A DNA stretch of 42,923 nucleotides from Methanothermococcus sp. SCGC AD-155-C09. GTDB taxonomy: Archaea > AGJL01 > Methanococci > Methanococcales > Methanococcaceae. The notes under the pieces are model-generated. The model had not been told where the DNA came from and made no database searches. It saw nothing but the letters and a program-made list of their open reading frames with translations. How positions within the stretch are numbered: the stretch's first letter is position 1; every line of letters begins with the position of its first letter. The stretch is taken from NCBI GenBank assembly GCA_019561555.1, contig JAHEQB010000044.1, positions 1 to 42,923 on the forward strand, given 5' to 3'. A program made the translations under genes and the position numbers. Below are positions 1-6,800 of this stretch, piece by piece.

Positions 1-64
1 AATAAAAGTTCTTTAAATATATAAATTTTACGGTTTATGATTAATTTATTTCTTATTTAGAGTG

Positions 65-169
65 ATATGGTTTTGTCCCGTTAGAAGGGGAGAGTAGACT
101 AACTGTTTAATTATAATATGGAGCGATCTGAATAGAGATTAAATTGCAAGTTGACAGAACACCCTATAT
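65..169 (+). ncRNA. Candidate structured RNA of unknown class
   Basis: This stretch is visibly richer in G and C than the A/T-only DNA around it and has no open frame on either strand. On the plus strand TTTTGTC (71-77) pairs with GACAGAA (153-159), extended by ATATGG (65-70) against CC and ATAT (163-169) after a CA bulge. Inside lie GTTAG (80-84) with CTAAC (99-103) and GTTTAAT (105-111) with ATTAAAT (138-144). Together these form a three-way junction. The 3' part (AATAGA, then GACAGAAC) resembles the 3' conserved region of RNase P RNA, but no 3' strand of helix P1 follows and the enclosed segment is far too short for a complete RNase P RNA. The strand is assumed. The RNA could be an orphan sRNA or a degraded relic. 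Confidence 0.3.
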
Positions 170-375
170 AAAGAAATAAAATAATAAAAAAATTAAAAAT
201 AAAAATAAAAAATAAGGAATAATTAAAAAAATAAAATAAAAAAATAAAATTATTGTATAAAAAAAATTTAAAATATTCAAAAGGAAGTAATTTATACTAA
301 TCCAAGATAGAGATTTAAAATATTTTATATTGTTAATATTTAATTTCCTATATTTCATATTATTAAGTTTAGATT

Positions 376-800
376 ATAAGTTTAAAATATTATGTGTATG
401 ACTATAATCCTGTAAAGGGTTGCCCTTTCCCAATGTTCAGAAGCCTCTAAGGTAATAATGATAGGATTTCTATTTTTTATGGATTTACTCCCTTTTTAGG
501 TATTTTAAAATCTTAAATTTTTTTATGTTGTATTAATTTTTTATTTTATTTTTATGTTTTTTAAATTAATTAATCTATTGAAGTTTATAATATCTTAGGA
601 AGGATTTGTCTTTTACAGTGTTTAGGGGCATTAAGTGGATAATGGGATTTTTACTTTTATATTTTTGCTTTTTTTTATGTATTTTATTTTTTTAATTATA
701 ATTTTTAATTATTTTAAATTATTTTATTTTTTATAGGGATTCTTTATGGTTGTTTTACTATTATAATTTTTCTTAAGTCATTATTAAAAAATATGGATAA
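376..800. mobile_element. Degenerate MITE-family repeats left of GGGP synthase
   Basis: Positions 376-406 match the right terminal motif of the dispersed family (AAGTTTAAAATATTATG then ACTATA). Two core copies in G-tract orientation follow, at about 409-515 and 590-670. Each shows the block ending ATGGGATTT(C/T)TACTTTT or a close variant, and then a T-rich arm. No complete inverted-terminal-repeat pair can be drawn here, so these are truncated or nested copies. Positions 170-375 are A-rich and hold a fragment of the opposite orientation (near 270-320). I see no gene between the candidate RNA and position 808. Confidence 0.5.
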
Positions 801-807
801 ATATAAT

Positions 808-1584
808 CTAAATTCTCTTTAATTTTTCCCTACCTGCTTTTTTTATAGCCTCTCTCATATCCTTTATTTTATCTGGATCATCCTCTATAAGGGTTCCTGT
901 TACAATGGCATCTGCCCCACTTAAAACCTTTTGATAGGCCACCTCTGGGGTTCTTATGCCCCCCCCTACAATAATATTTATATTACTCATTTTTTTTGAT
1001 AGGCCTATTATTTCATCACTTACAGGGAATTCAGCCCCACTTCCAGCCTCCAAGTAGGCCCATCTCATTCCAAAGTATTTTGCAGATAAACAATACATGG
1101 CAACTATTTCAGGTTTTCTTTGGGGTATCTCATTTACCTCTCCTACAAAACCTACGGCCGTTCTTTTAATTGGTTCTATACCTAAGTAAGCCATAGGTAT
1201 TGCCTCTAAGGAATACCTTTTAATGGTAATTGCCCCCAGTGTGGGAGCCAAGGTTGTCCAATAGGTATTACTTGAGTTCATCAGAGACATAAAAAAAACA
1301 GCATCTGCATAGGGAGTTAATCCATCTATGTTCCCTGGAAATAAAATAATGGGAATATCTTTTACTGATTCCTTAATTTCCCTTGTTATTTCATCTAAAT
1401 TAGTTATACCAATACTACCCCCTATTATTATGGCATCGGCATAATCCTTTCCCTTACTTACTATTTCCTTAATATTTTTTTCCTCTGGATCCACAAGTAT
1501 AAAGTAAAGTACCCCTTCCTTCTTTAAGATATTATTTAATCTTTTTTCAACTTCTCCAATGGATATGGGTATATTATTTACCAT
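808..1584 (-). CDS. Geranylgeranylglyceryl phosphate synthase
   Basis: This enzyme joins geranylgeranyl diphosphate to sn-glycerol-1-phosphate, making the first ether bond of archaeal membrane lipids at the membrane surface. The 258-residue protein is full length for the family. It shows LVDPEEKN (30-37), IIGGS (53-57), FPGN (82-85), YLEAGSGA (177-184) and VGGGIRTP (206-213), the last two being the phosphate-binding loops of this TIM barrel. The ATG start is preceded by GGTG at good spacing. It lies 88 bp downstream of dehydroquinate synthase on the same strand. That gap carries a 29-bp copy of the dispersed terminal motif (1637-1665), so transcription may start there. The family is distinctive and the call is firm. 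Confidence 0.95.
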   Translation of the reverse strand: MVNNIPISIGEVEKRLNNILKKEGVLYFILVDPEEKNIKEIVSKGKDYADAIIIGGSIGITNLDEITREIKESVKDIPIILFPGNIDGLTPYADAVFFMSLMNSSNTYWTTLAPTLGAITIKRYSLEAIPMAYLGIEPIKRTAVGFVGEVNEIPQRKPEIVAMYCLSAKYFGMRWAYLEAGSGAEFPVSDEIIGLSKKMSNINIIVGGGIRTPEVAYQKVLSGADAIVTGTLIEDDPDKIKDMREAIKKAGREKLKRI

Positions 1585-1636
1585 TATTACACCAAAAAAA
1601 ATAATTTTATTTTTTTATTTTATTTTTTTGTTATTG

Positions 1637-1665
1637 TAGGCTAAGAAATTATGTTCTTGACTATA
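1637..1665 (-). promoter_or_regulatory. Solo MITE/IS terminal motif upstream of GGGP synthase
   Basis: Read on the minus strand this is TATAGTCAAGAACATAAT followed by TTCTTAG, a near match to the end of the IS630 element at 42224. No core or partner end lies beside it. It sits 52-80 bp upstream of the GGGP synthase start. It may be a relic end or a regulatory site; its function is inferred only from position. Confidence 0.45.
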
Positions 1666-1672
1666 TTATTTC

Positions 1673-2758
1673 CTACCTTTCAACTATTGTCTCCTTAATG
1701 GCCATTCCAAAATGTCGAGCATTTTCATCAAATTTTATTAATACCTTATATCCTTCCTTTAAATCCACTACAGATATTGGTTTTCCTTCCTCTCCAACTA
1801 ATCTTATAGTTTCAGCATTTTGCAAAATTGTCCTTAATAAATCCCCTTTATATTCTGCCTCAATAAGCATTAATGGCCTTTTTTCTATTTTTACCCTGCC
1901 AACAATACCTTCCCTTGTTGCCCCTGTCTTATTTACTATCATTACCTTATCTCCTGCCTTTAATTCACTTAAATATCTTGTTTTATTTCCTGGACAAAGT
2001 ATATAGGCATGAACTGGACCTGCATTTACCCTAAAGGGCCTTGTAGCAACATAGGGATTTTCCACAGTTTCAGCATGAACCAAAAACAAACCCCTTGAAT
2101 AGGAACCAATTAACATTCCCTCTCCCTCCTCCATAATGGAACAGGTATCTATACAAACCCTATCCCCACTGCCAATGGGCTCTACCCTCTTTATTATGGC
2201 ATAATCTAAATTTAATTTTTCAGAGTTTATACTCTCTATAAGTTTTGAAAATTCCCTAATATCATTCCTACTATGGGGGCGTAATAAAACCCCATCTACT
2301 CCCTTCTCAAGTATTTCATAGGCAGTTTTTCCTTCATCTACACTATCTACCACAGATACAATTTTTACATTTTCATTAAATAACTCTGCAATAAGGTTTT
2401 CCAGTGGGATTATAGTCCAATCCTTTCCCTCTAAGATAATATAATCCACATAATCGTATTTACTTACCTTGGCAGCATATTCTTCATCTTCTTTGCCCTC
2501 TATGGTGATATATACTCCTGTTTCCTTTCCAGATTTTTTTGCATTTAATAGTATGTTTAGATCATCCCCTTTATTTATAACTACAATATCCCCCTTTATA
2601 CTATTGGATATTACCTTTATATTACCTAATTCCTTAACCCTTTCAATATCCTCCTTTGGCACCATAACTGTGGAAAGGGAATTTTCAAGGGCATCCTTTA
2701 CAACTTCCTTTCTATCTTCCCAATTTTCATTATTTACAAATATCCATCCAAATTTCAT
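1673..2758 (-). CDS. 3-dehydroquinate synthase II
   Basis: This is the archaeal route into aromatic amino acids: the enzyme converts 2-amino-3,7-dideoxy-D-threo-hept-6-ulosonate to 3-dehydroquinate by NAD-dependent oxidative deamination and cyclisation, replacing the usual AroB. The 361 residues match the family's usual length. The conserved central block runs from VEPIGSGDRVCIDTC (192-206) through GMLIGSYSRGLFLVHAE (214-230), and RPFRVNAGPVHAY (240-252) follows. The N-terminus MKFGWIF is typical of methanococcal members. The start is ATG with GGAGAT about 10 bp upstream. It precedes GGGP synthase in the direction of transcription. I am confident of the family; the reaction is from established work on M. 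jannaschii. Confidence 0.94.
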   Translation of the reverse strand: MKFGWIFVNNENWEDRKEVVKDALENSLSTVMVPKEDIERVKELGNIKVISNSIKGDIVVINKGDDLNILLNAKKSGKETGVYITIEGKEDEEYAAKVSKYDYVDYIILEGKDWTIIPLENLIAELFNENVKIVSVVDSVDEGKTAYEILEKGVDGVLLRPHSRNDIREFSKLIESINSEKLNLDYAIIKRVEPIGSGDRVCIDTCSIMEEGEGMLIGSYSRGLFLVHAETVENPYVATRPFRVNAGPVHAYILCPGNKTRYLSELKAGDKVMIVNKTGATREGIVGRVKIEKRPLMLIEAEYKGDLLRTILQNAETIRLVGEEGKPISVVDLKEGYKVLIKFDENARHFGMAIKETIVER

Positions 2759-3303
2759 ATTTTATCCATCTCCATTATTTTATTTTTTTATTTTTTAATT
2801 AATTCATTAAATTTTTATTATTTATTTTTTATTATTCTAATTTTATTTATTTTATTATTTTTTTTAATTTTTATTTTTATATTATTTTTAATTATAATTA
2901 TTTTATTTTTTGTATTACTTGTAAATCTTTAAGTCTCTTTTCCATATTTCTTAGGTATAAATAGAAGGTTTTAAATTCCTATTATTCTGCTATTTTCTAA
3001 CACCCTTTCCTCTTAGAGAGGCCCTATAAATAAAGCCCTTTAAGGACTCTTATGTCTTTTTAATCTTATTTTTCTATCCCTTCTTCTTCTGTAGAATATT
3101 TTATGAATTTGTAAAATTTTTTTCATGTTTTTTATTCTTTTTATTTATTTTTATATGTCATCTATTCATTTTTATTATTTATAATATTTTTTAAAAAATA
3201 AATTTTTATTAATTTTATATTTTTATTATTTTTTTAATTAAATTATTAATTTTTTTATTTTTTTAATATTTTTTATTTTATTACAAATTATTTTAATTAT
3301 TCA
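2759..3303. other. Gene-free T-rich gap with a second repeat family
   Basis: No ORF here looks real. Most of the gap is T-rich low complexity. Positions 2971-3066 hold a less biased block that recurs, diverged, at 24737-24835. It has no IS630-type terminal motif and does not match the core of the main dispersed family. Both copies lie just beyond the 3' end of a minus-strand gene. Confidence 0.5.
2971..3066. repeat. Dispersed repeat family 2, copy 1
   Basis: The block CTATTATTCTG, TATTTTCTAA, CCTCTTAGAG, ATAAATAA aligns in order with 24737-24835 (CTATTACTCTG, TATTTTTTAA, CCTCTTAGGG, ATAAATAA). Function is unknown. Confidence 0.5.
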
Positions 3304-3858
3304 TTATAATAAATTACAATGGCGCTTTTTCATTTCCTCCTCAGTTATGCCCAACCTATTCATTAATAAATAAATAATGCCATCTAAAAATATAAACACA
3401 AGTTCCTCAAAGAGGGTACCCATTGGAAAATATTCCTCATTATGAGTTTTAATGTGTATATGGATATCAGATAACCTTTCAACTTCGCTATTCCTACTAC
3501 ATCCAATAGATATTATCTTAAAATCGTTTCCACTACTTTTAAGTTCCTTTACTCTCTTTAACATATTAACAATGGAATAGGTGTTGCCACTTCCAGATAT
3601 AATTATTAAAATATCTCCATCCTCCATGGAGGGAGAGTTTGGTTCCCCTACAAAATAAACATTAAATCCCAAATGCATCAATCTCATTGTAAAGGCCTTG
3701 GCAACATAACCACTTCTTCCAATGCCATATAAAAATATCTTGGTTTTTTTATCTTTAGAGGATATTATTTCATCCACTAATAAATTTATTTTATTACTGT
3801 CCATATCCTTTAATTTTTCTAAATTTCTGATAACTCCTTCAAAATAATTATGGAGCAA
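3304..3858 (-). CDS. 6-phospho-3-hexuloisomerase
   Basis: This isomerase of the ribulose monophosphate pathway interconverts D-arabino-hex-3-ulose-6-phosphate and fructose-6-phosphate. In methanogens lacking a classical pentose phosphate pathway it is thought to supply ribulose-5-phosphate together with hexulose phosphate synthase. The 184 residues form one SIS domain, with GIGRSG at 45-50 and GDILIIISGSGNT at 81-93 as the sugar-phosphate loops. The start is TTG; the only good ribosome binding site (GGGTGGG) lies 4-5 bp before it and no ATG fits better. It is 36 bp downstream of cofE and probably cotranscribed. The partner synthase is not in the window. Confidence 0.92.
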   Translation of the reverse strand: MLHNYFEGVIRNLEKLKDMDSNKINLLVDEIISSKDKKTKIFLYGIGRSGYVAKAFTMRLMHLGFNVYFVGEPNSPSMEDGDILIIISGSGNTYSIVNMLKRVKELKSSGNDFKIISIGCSRNSEVERLSDIHIHIKTHNEEYFPMGTLFEELVFIFLDGIIYLLMNRLGITEEEMKKRHCNLL

Positions 3859-3894
3859 AATCCCACCCTATTTTATTTATATATTTTACCTATA

Positions 3895-4677
3895 TTATTC
3901 ATTACCTTTATTCTCCCTAAAAATATCCTCCTCCTTTGGCCTAATTAAATCCTTCCCCTTGCCCTCTGTAAGGGGAACAGGAGCCCCTCTTATTATTACA
4001 ATGGGTATTCCCTCATTGGACTGACCCATCAATATTGATGCTGCTGCTGCCAATTCATCTCCAATGGCAACCTCTGTACTTTTAAGGGGTTTATTAAATA
4101 AATCCTTCTCTCCTTTCCTATCCCATAGGGCACATAATCCACTAACTCCTATTGCTATGCCACAGGAACCCCTTCTAAAGGGCCGCCCCATACTATCATT
4201 TATTATTACCCCTATTTTTTTTCCAGTTTTCTTCTCTATCATACTTCTAAGTAGGGATGCACTTCTATCAGGATCCTCTGGAAGGGGCTTTATGGCATCC
4301 TTAACATTACTCTCATCCACTCCACTGTTGGCACATACAAATCCATGTTTAGTTTCAGTAATAATAAATTTATCCCCTATCTTTACTATCTCCTTGGATT
4401 GATCCAATATTACCTGTAAAACTTCAGGGGATTTATCCAATTTTTCTGCCAATTTATGGGCCAAGGGTGTTGGCTTAACCTCCTCTTTTTTTATTATATT
4501 TCCCTCAAGTTTTGAGATTATTGTCTCGGCTATTACTATTATATCTCCATTTTTTAGAGGATAGGAGGATAGTAAGTCCCCAAGGTATTCCATTCCTAAG
4601 TTATTTTCCTCTGGTATTATTGGTATTTCAAGGCCAATGAGTTCCATTTTTCTTTTTTCCATTATGTGGTTTAACAT
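3895..4677 (-). CDS. cofE: Coenzyme F420:L-glutamate ligase CofE
   Basis: CofE adds L-glutamates to F420-0 with GTP, finishing the deazaflavin hydride carrier of methanogenesis in the cytoplasm. The 260-residue protein has the family signatures HGFVCANSGVDESN (111-124), LPEDPD (132-137), NDSMGRPFRRG (160-170) and GDELAAAASILMGQ (206-219), which hold nucleotide and metal ligands. Archaeal CofE is a stand-alone domain of about 250 residues, as here. The start is uncertain: codons 1, 6 and 11 are all ATG, and the third (MELIGLEIPII) aligns best with where the family usually begins, but none has a strong binding site. The divergent gap to 4861 holds only A/T-rich promoter-like DNA. Confidence 0.95.
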   Translation of the reverse strand: MLNHIMEKRKMELIGLEIPIIPEENNLGMEYLGDLLSSYPLKNGDIIVIAETIISKLEGNIIKKEEVKPTPLAHKLAEKLDKSPEVLQVILDQSKEIVKIGDKFIITETKHGFVCANSGVDESNVKDAIKPLPEDPDRSASLLRSMIEKKTGKKIGVIINDSMGRPFRRGSCGIAIGVSGLCALWDRKGEKDLFNKPLKSTEVAIGDELAAAASILMGQSNEGIPIVIIRGAPVPLTEGKGKDLIRPKEEDIFRENKGNE

Positions 4678-4860
4678 AGTAATCCCATAAAATTAATATA
4701 TATTAAAATATAATAAATTAATAAAATTAAATTTATTAAGGAAATTATAAAATATTAAAATAATGCTATATCTATTTATGTTATTATGTTATTATATTTT
4801 ATTTTTATTTTATAATAATTTTATATTAAATTTATTATTATTTATCCACTGCGTGATACT

Positions 4861-5400
4861 ATGGACATTAAAGAATTACTGAATTTAGTTTTAGAGGGAT
4901 ACCAGGGAGAGGATAAAAAATATAAGGGAATAGTATATTTTATATCCAACTTTACAAGTGCCTTGGTATTCTTTATAATACATCTAATAATTAATTCTTA
5001 TGAGGGTATTGTTGCATTAATGTTTATATCTATTTTAATTATTCTACTGGGAGCCATACTAATAGTAAGGCGGAGAAAATTAGGTAGAGATGCATATAGT
5101 TACTTTAATAAAATTACAGATGAAATAGTGTGCTATGGGCTAACATGTATCATAATATCCTCAATATCAGTATTTTTTATATACCCTCCCCTCTTAGGGG
5201 TTTTTATAGGTTCCATTTATGGTTTATTAATGTCTGTTGAAGGAGTACTTTTTAAATCCCTTATTCGAAAGTTTGGAGGCCTACTTTTAATATTATCCAC
5301 ATTGATTATGATAGTATATTTAGATTATCAGTTTTTAATATTGGGTATTGTGCAGATGATTATTGCAATTTTACATTTATTAGATTTCAAGAAAAATTAA
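4861..5400 (+). CDS. Uncharacterised multi-pass membrane protein
   Basis: I do not recognise this 179-residue protein with confidence; it may be one of the archaeal DUF2101-type membrane proteins. A charged N-terminal segment (1-23) is followed by about five or six hydrophobic helices, with a basic stretch RRRKLGR near 69-75 between the second and third. There is no signal peptide, catalytic motif or cysteine pattern. The ATG is preceded by GTGAT. It is 37 bp upstream of a winged-helix regulator, and the pilin genes follow on the same strand, so it may belong to a surface-appendage locus. That link is inferred from order only. Confidence 0.6.
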   Translation: MDIKELLNLVLEGYQGEDKKYKGIVYFISNFTSALVFFIIHLIINSYEGIVALMFISILIILLGAILIVRRRKLGRDAYSYFNKITDEIVCYGLTCIIISSISVFFIYPPLLGVFIGSIYGLLMSVEGVLFKSLIRKFGGLLLILSTLIMIVYLDYQFLILGIVQMIIAILHLLDFKKN

Positions 5401-5437
5401 ATTTTTTTATATTTATTTTTTTTAATTAGGGGGTATT

Positions 5438-5716
5438 ATGGATAGTATATTTAATTCAGAGGTGAGAGTTAAAATTTTGGCATTACTTTATGGAATGGAG
5501 TACTGTGAATATAACTACCTTTTAAAAAAACTTAATACTACACATGGGAATCTATGGTCCCATTTAAAAAAACTTGAAAAGGAGGATTATATTGAAATAA
5601 AAAAGTATCCCTTAAAAAAAGGAGTAAGAACAATAATTAAAATTAAAAATAAAGGTGCAGAAAAGTTTAGAGAATATTTAAATGATTTAATGGAATTTTC
5701 TAAGAAAAAAGTATAA
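5438..5716 (+). CDS. Small winged-helix transcriptional regulator
   Basis: This is a 92-residue single-domain DNA-binding protein. The N-terminal helix (SEVRVKILALLYG), the helix-turn-helix with recognition helix TTHGNLWSHLKKLEKEDYI (about 34-52) and the beta wing (IKKYPLKKGVRTIIKIKNKG) match the ArsR/MarR-like winged-helix class. No metal-binding cysteines or ligand domain are present. The ATG is preceded by GGGGGT. It lies between the membrane protein and the first pilin, 120 bp from the latter, making it a candidate local regulator. A perfect 12-bp inverted repeat in the pilin 1-2 gap is a possible binding site, but nothing in the sequence proves it. Confidence 0.8.
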   Translation: MDSIFNSEVRVKILALLYGMEYCEYNYLLKKLNTTHGNLWSHLKKLEKEDYIEIKKYPLKKGVRTIIKIKNKGAEKFREYLNDLMEFSKKKV

Positions 5717-5836
5717 TATTTTATTTAAAAAAATAATAAAAAATATATTTAAGGAAATATAAAATTAAATTAATAATAAAATATTAATTAAATATAATGT
5801 TGATGTATAATTATTTTACATAATCCTAATAAAAAA

Positions 5837-6070
5837 ATGAAAACTATGGTATTAGAAAAATTAACTTCTAAAAAAGGACAGATATCTATGGAGATGAGTA
5901 TCTTAGTTGCTGCCGCTGTTGCAGTTGCTTCCATTGCTGCATTTTTCTATGTAAAAAATGTTAGAAATAGTGTAAGTAGAGCAGATCAGGCTTCTACTGA
6001 TGTAATAAATAAAATAAGTGAAACTGCAAGTAATTATGCAGGGGCTATACCAACAGATCTTAATAGTTAA
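5837..6070 (+). CDS. Class III signal peptide pilin-like protein 1
   Basis: This short (77-residue) type IV pilin-like subunit has a basic leader ending KKG, then QISMEMSIL and a hydrophobic helix (VAAAVAVASIAAFFYV). The QxSxE motif is the archaeal class III signal, cut before Q by the prepilin peptidase EppA; the helix forms the filament core. The soluble part is only about 40 residues, small even for this family. Alignment with pilin 2 suggests the true start may be the internal ATG at 5846 (MVLEKLTSKKG). Two paralogs follow in tandem. The likely place is the cell surface, in a thin pilus or as a minor pilin. Confidence 0.88.
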   Translation: MKTMVLEKLTSKKGQISMEMSILVAAAVAVASIAAFFYVKNVRNSVSRADQASTDVINKISETASNYAGAIPTDLNS

Positions 6071-6077
6071 TATTATG

Positions 6078-6219
6078 TACTTTGTATTGCAAAGAAATAA
6101 TAAAGTATATATAATATTTTTAATGTATTATATATATGTAAAAATATCTATTATTTTATTTTATTTTGTCCTTTCAATAAAAAATTAAATTAATTATATA
6201 AACTCTACAATACAAAGTA
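6078..6219. repeat. 12-bp inverted repeat flanking the pilin 1-2 gap
   Basis: TACTTTGTATTG (6078-6089) and CAATACAAAGTA (6208-6219) are perfect reverse complements 118 bp apart. The left arm lies just after the pilin 1 stop. The right arm lies directly before the likely promoter of pilin 2. The arms could be paired operator sites or the base of a long RNA hairpin. Confidence 0.6.
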
Positions 6220-6240
6220 AAGGCAATATTTATATATTAG
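6220..6240 (+). promoter_or_regulatory. Probable BRE/TATA promoter of pilin 2
   Basis: AAAGGC followed by AATATTTATATATT is a good archaeal BRE plus TATA box. It sits about 50-65 bp before the pilin 2 start and just after the right arm of the 12-bp inverted repeat, which suggests pilin 2 can be transcribed separately from pilin 1. Confidence 0.45.
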
Positions 6241-6284
6241 TAGTTTTATATAATAAACCATAAATAATAAAATAGGTGAAAACT

Positions 6285-6527
6285 ATGATAATGGAAAAGT
6301 TAATGTCCAAAAAGGGGCAGATATCTATGGAGATAGGTATTTTAGTTGCTGCCGCTGTTGCAGTTGCTGCAATTGCTGCATACTACTACACAACAAGTGT
6401 TAAAGAGAGTGCAGAAGATGCAGGAAATAAAGCAGACGATACAATAAATACACTAGAGACAGCTACAGATACCTATAGAACTGGAATGGAGACTGAACTT
6501 ACTCTTGAAAGTTCTGGAGAAGACTAA
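6285..6527 (+). CDS. Class III signal peptide pilin-like protein 2
   Basis: The second tandem pilin has leader MIMEKLMSKKG, cleavage before QISMEIGIL, the core helix VAAAVAVAAIAAYYY, and an acidic C-terminus (about 80 residues in all). A GTG at 6276 opens the longest frame, but that GTG is part of the ribosome binding site AGGTGA. The ATG at 6285 is the right distance from it and aligns with the other leaders. The first 60 or so codons are nearly identical in sequence to pilin 1 around the signal, so the two are recent duplicates that have diverged in the tail. The likely role is a cell-surface pilus subunit. Confidence 0.9.
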   Translation: MIMEKLMSKKGQISMEIGILVAAAVAVAAIAAYYYTTSVKESAEDAGNKADDTINTLETATDTYRTGMETELTLESSGED

Positions 6528-6556
6528 TAATTTTATACTTATTTTTTTTTACTTTC

Positions 6557-6787
6557 ATGGGTTATTTTATGTCAATATCCAAAATACTCTCTAAAAAGGG
6601 GCAAGTATCTATGGAGATGAGTATTTTAATTTTTGCAGCCATTACTGTTTCAACTATTGCATCTTATTACTATATTACTCAATACTTAAACTCCAACCCC
6701 AATGCCCCAAGAGAGGCGGCAAATAAAACCATAAATACTCTACAAAATACTACTATGGAATATGCTAATTCTATGCCAACTCCATAA
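6557..6787 (+). CDS. Class III signal peptide pilin-like protein 3
   Basis: The third pilin is more diverged: leader ending SKKG, then QVSMEMSIL, and hydrophobic helix IFAAITVSTIASYYYI. The start may be the first ATG (6557) or the ATG at 6569 (MSISKILSKKG), which gives a leader length like pilin 2. The short tail carries two N-glycosylation sequons (NKT, NTT) that pilins 1 and 2 lack. The gene is 29 bp after pilin 2 and 13 bp before the large membrane protein, so it is probably cotranscribed with it. The sequons next to a GT-C-like gene hint at a glycosylated subunit, which is an inference. Confidence 0.88.
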   Translation: MGYFMSISKILSKKGQVSMEMSILIFAAITVSTIASYYYITQYLNSNPNAPREAANKTINTLQNTTMEYANSMPTP

Positions 6788-6800
6788 AAGCATGTAAAAA

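Noticed and set aside
65-169. A firm RNase P RNA call
   Set aside because: Only a short conserved-like string matches. The enclosed length is far too small and no 3' strand of helix P1 follows.
164-358. A 64-residue hydrophobic minus-strand ORF
   Set aside because: It is a reading of A/T low-complexity DNA as Phe/Leu/Ile/Tyr and overlaps repeat sequence; there is no binding site or family likeness.
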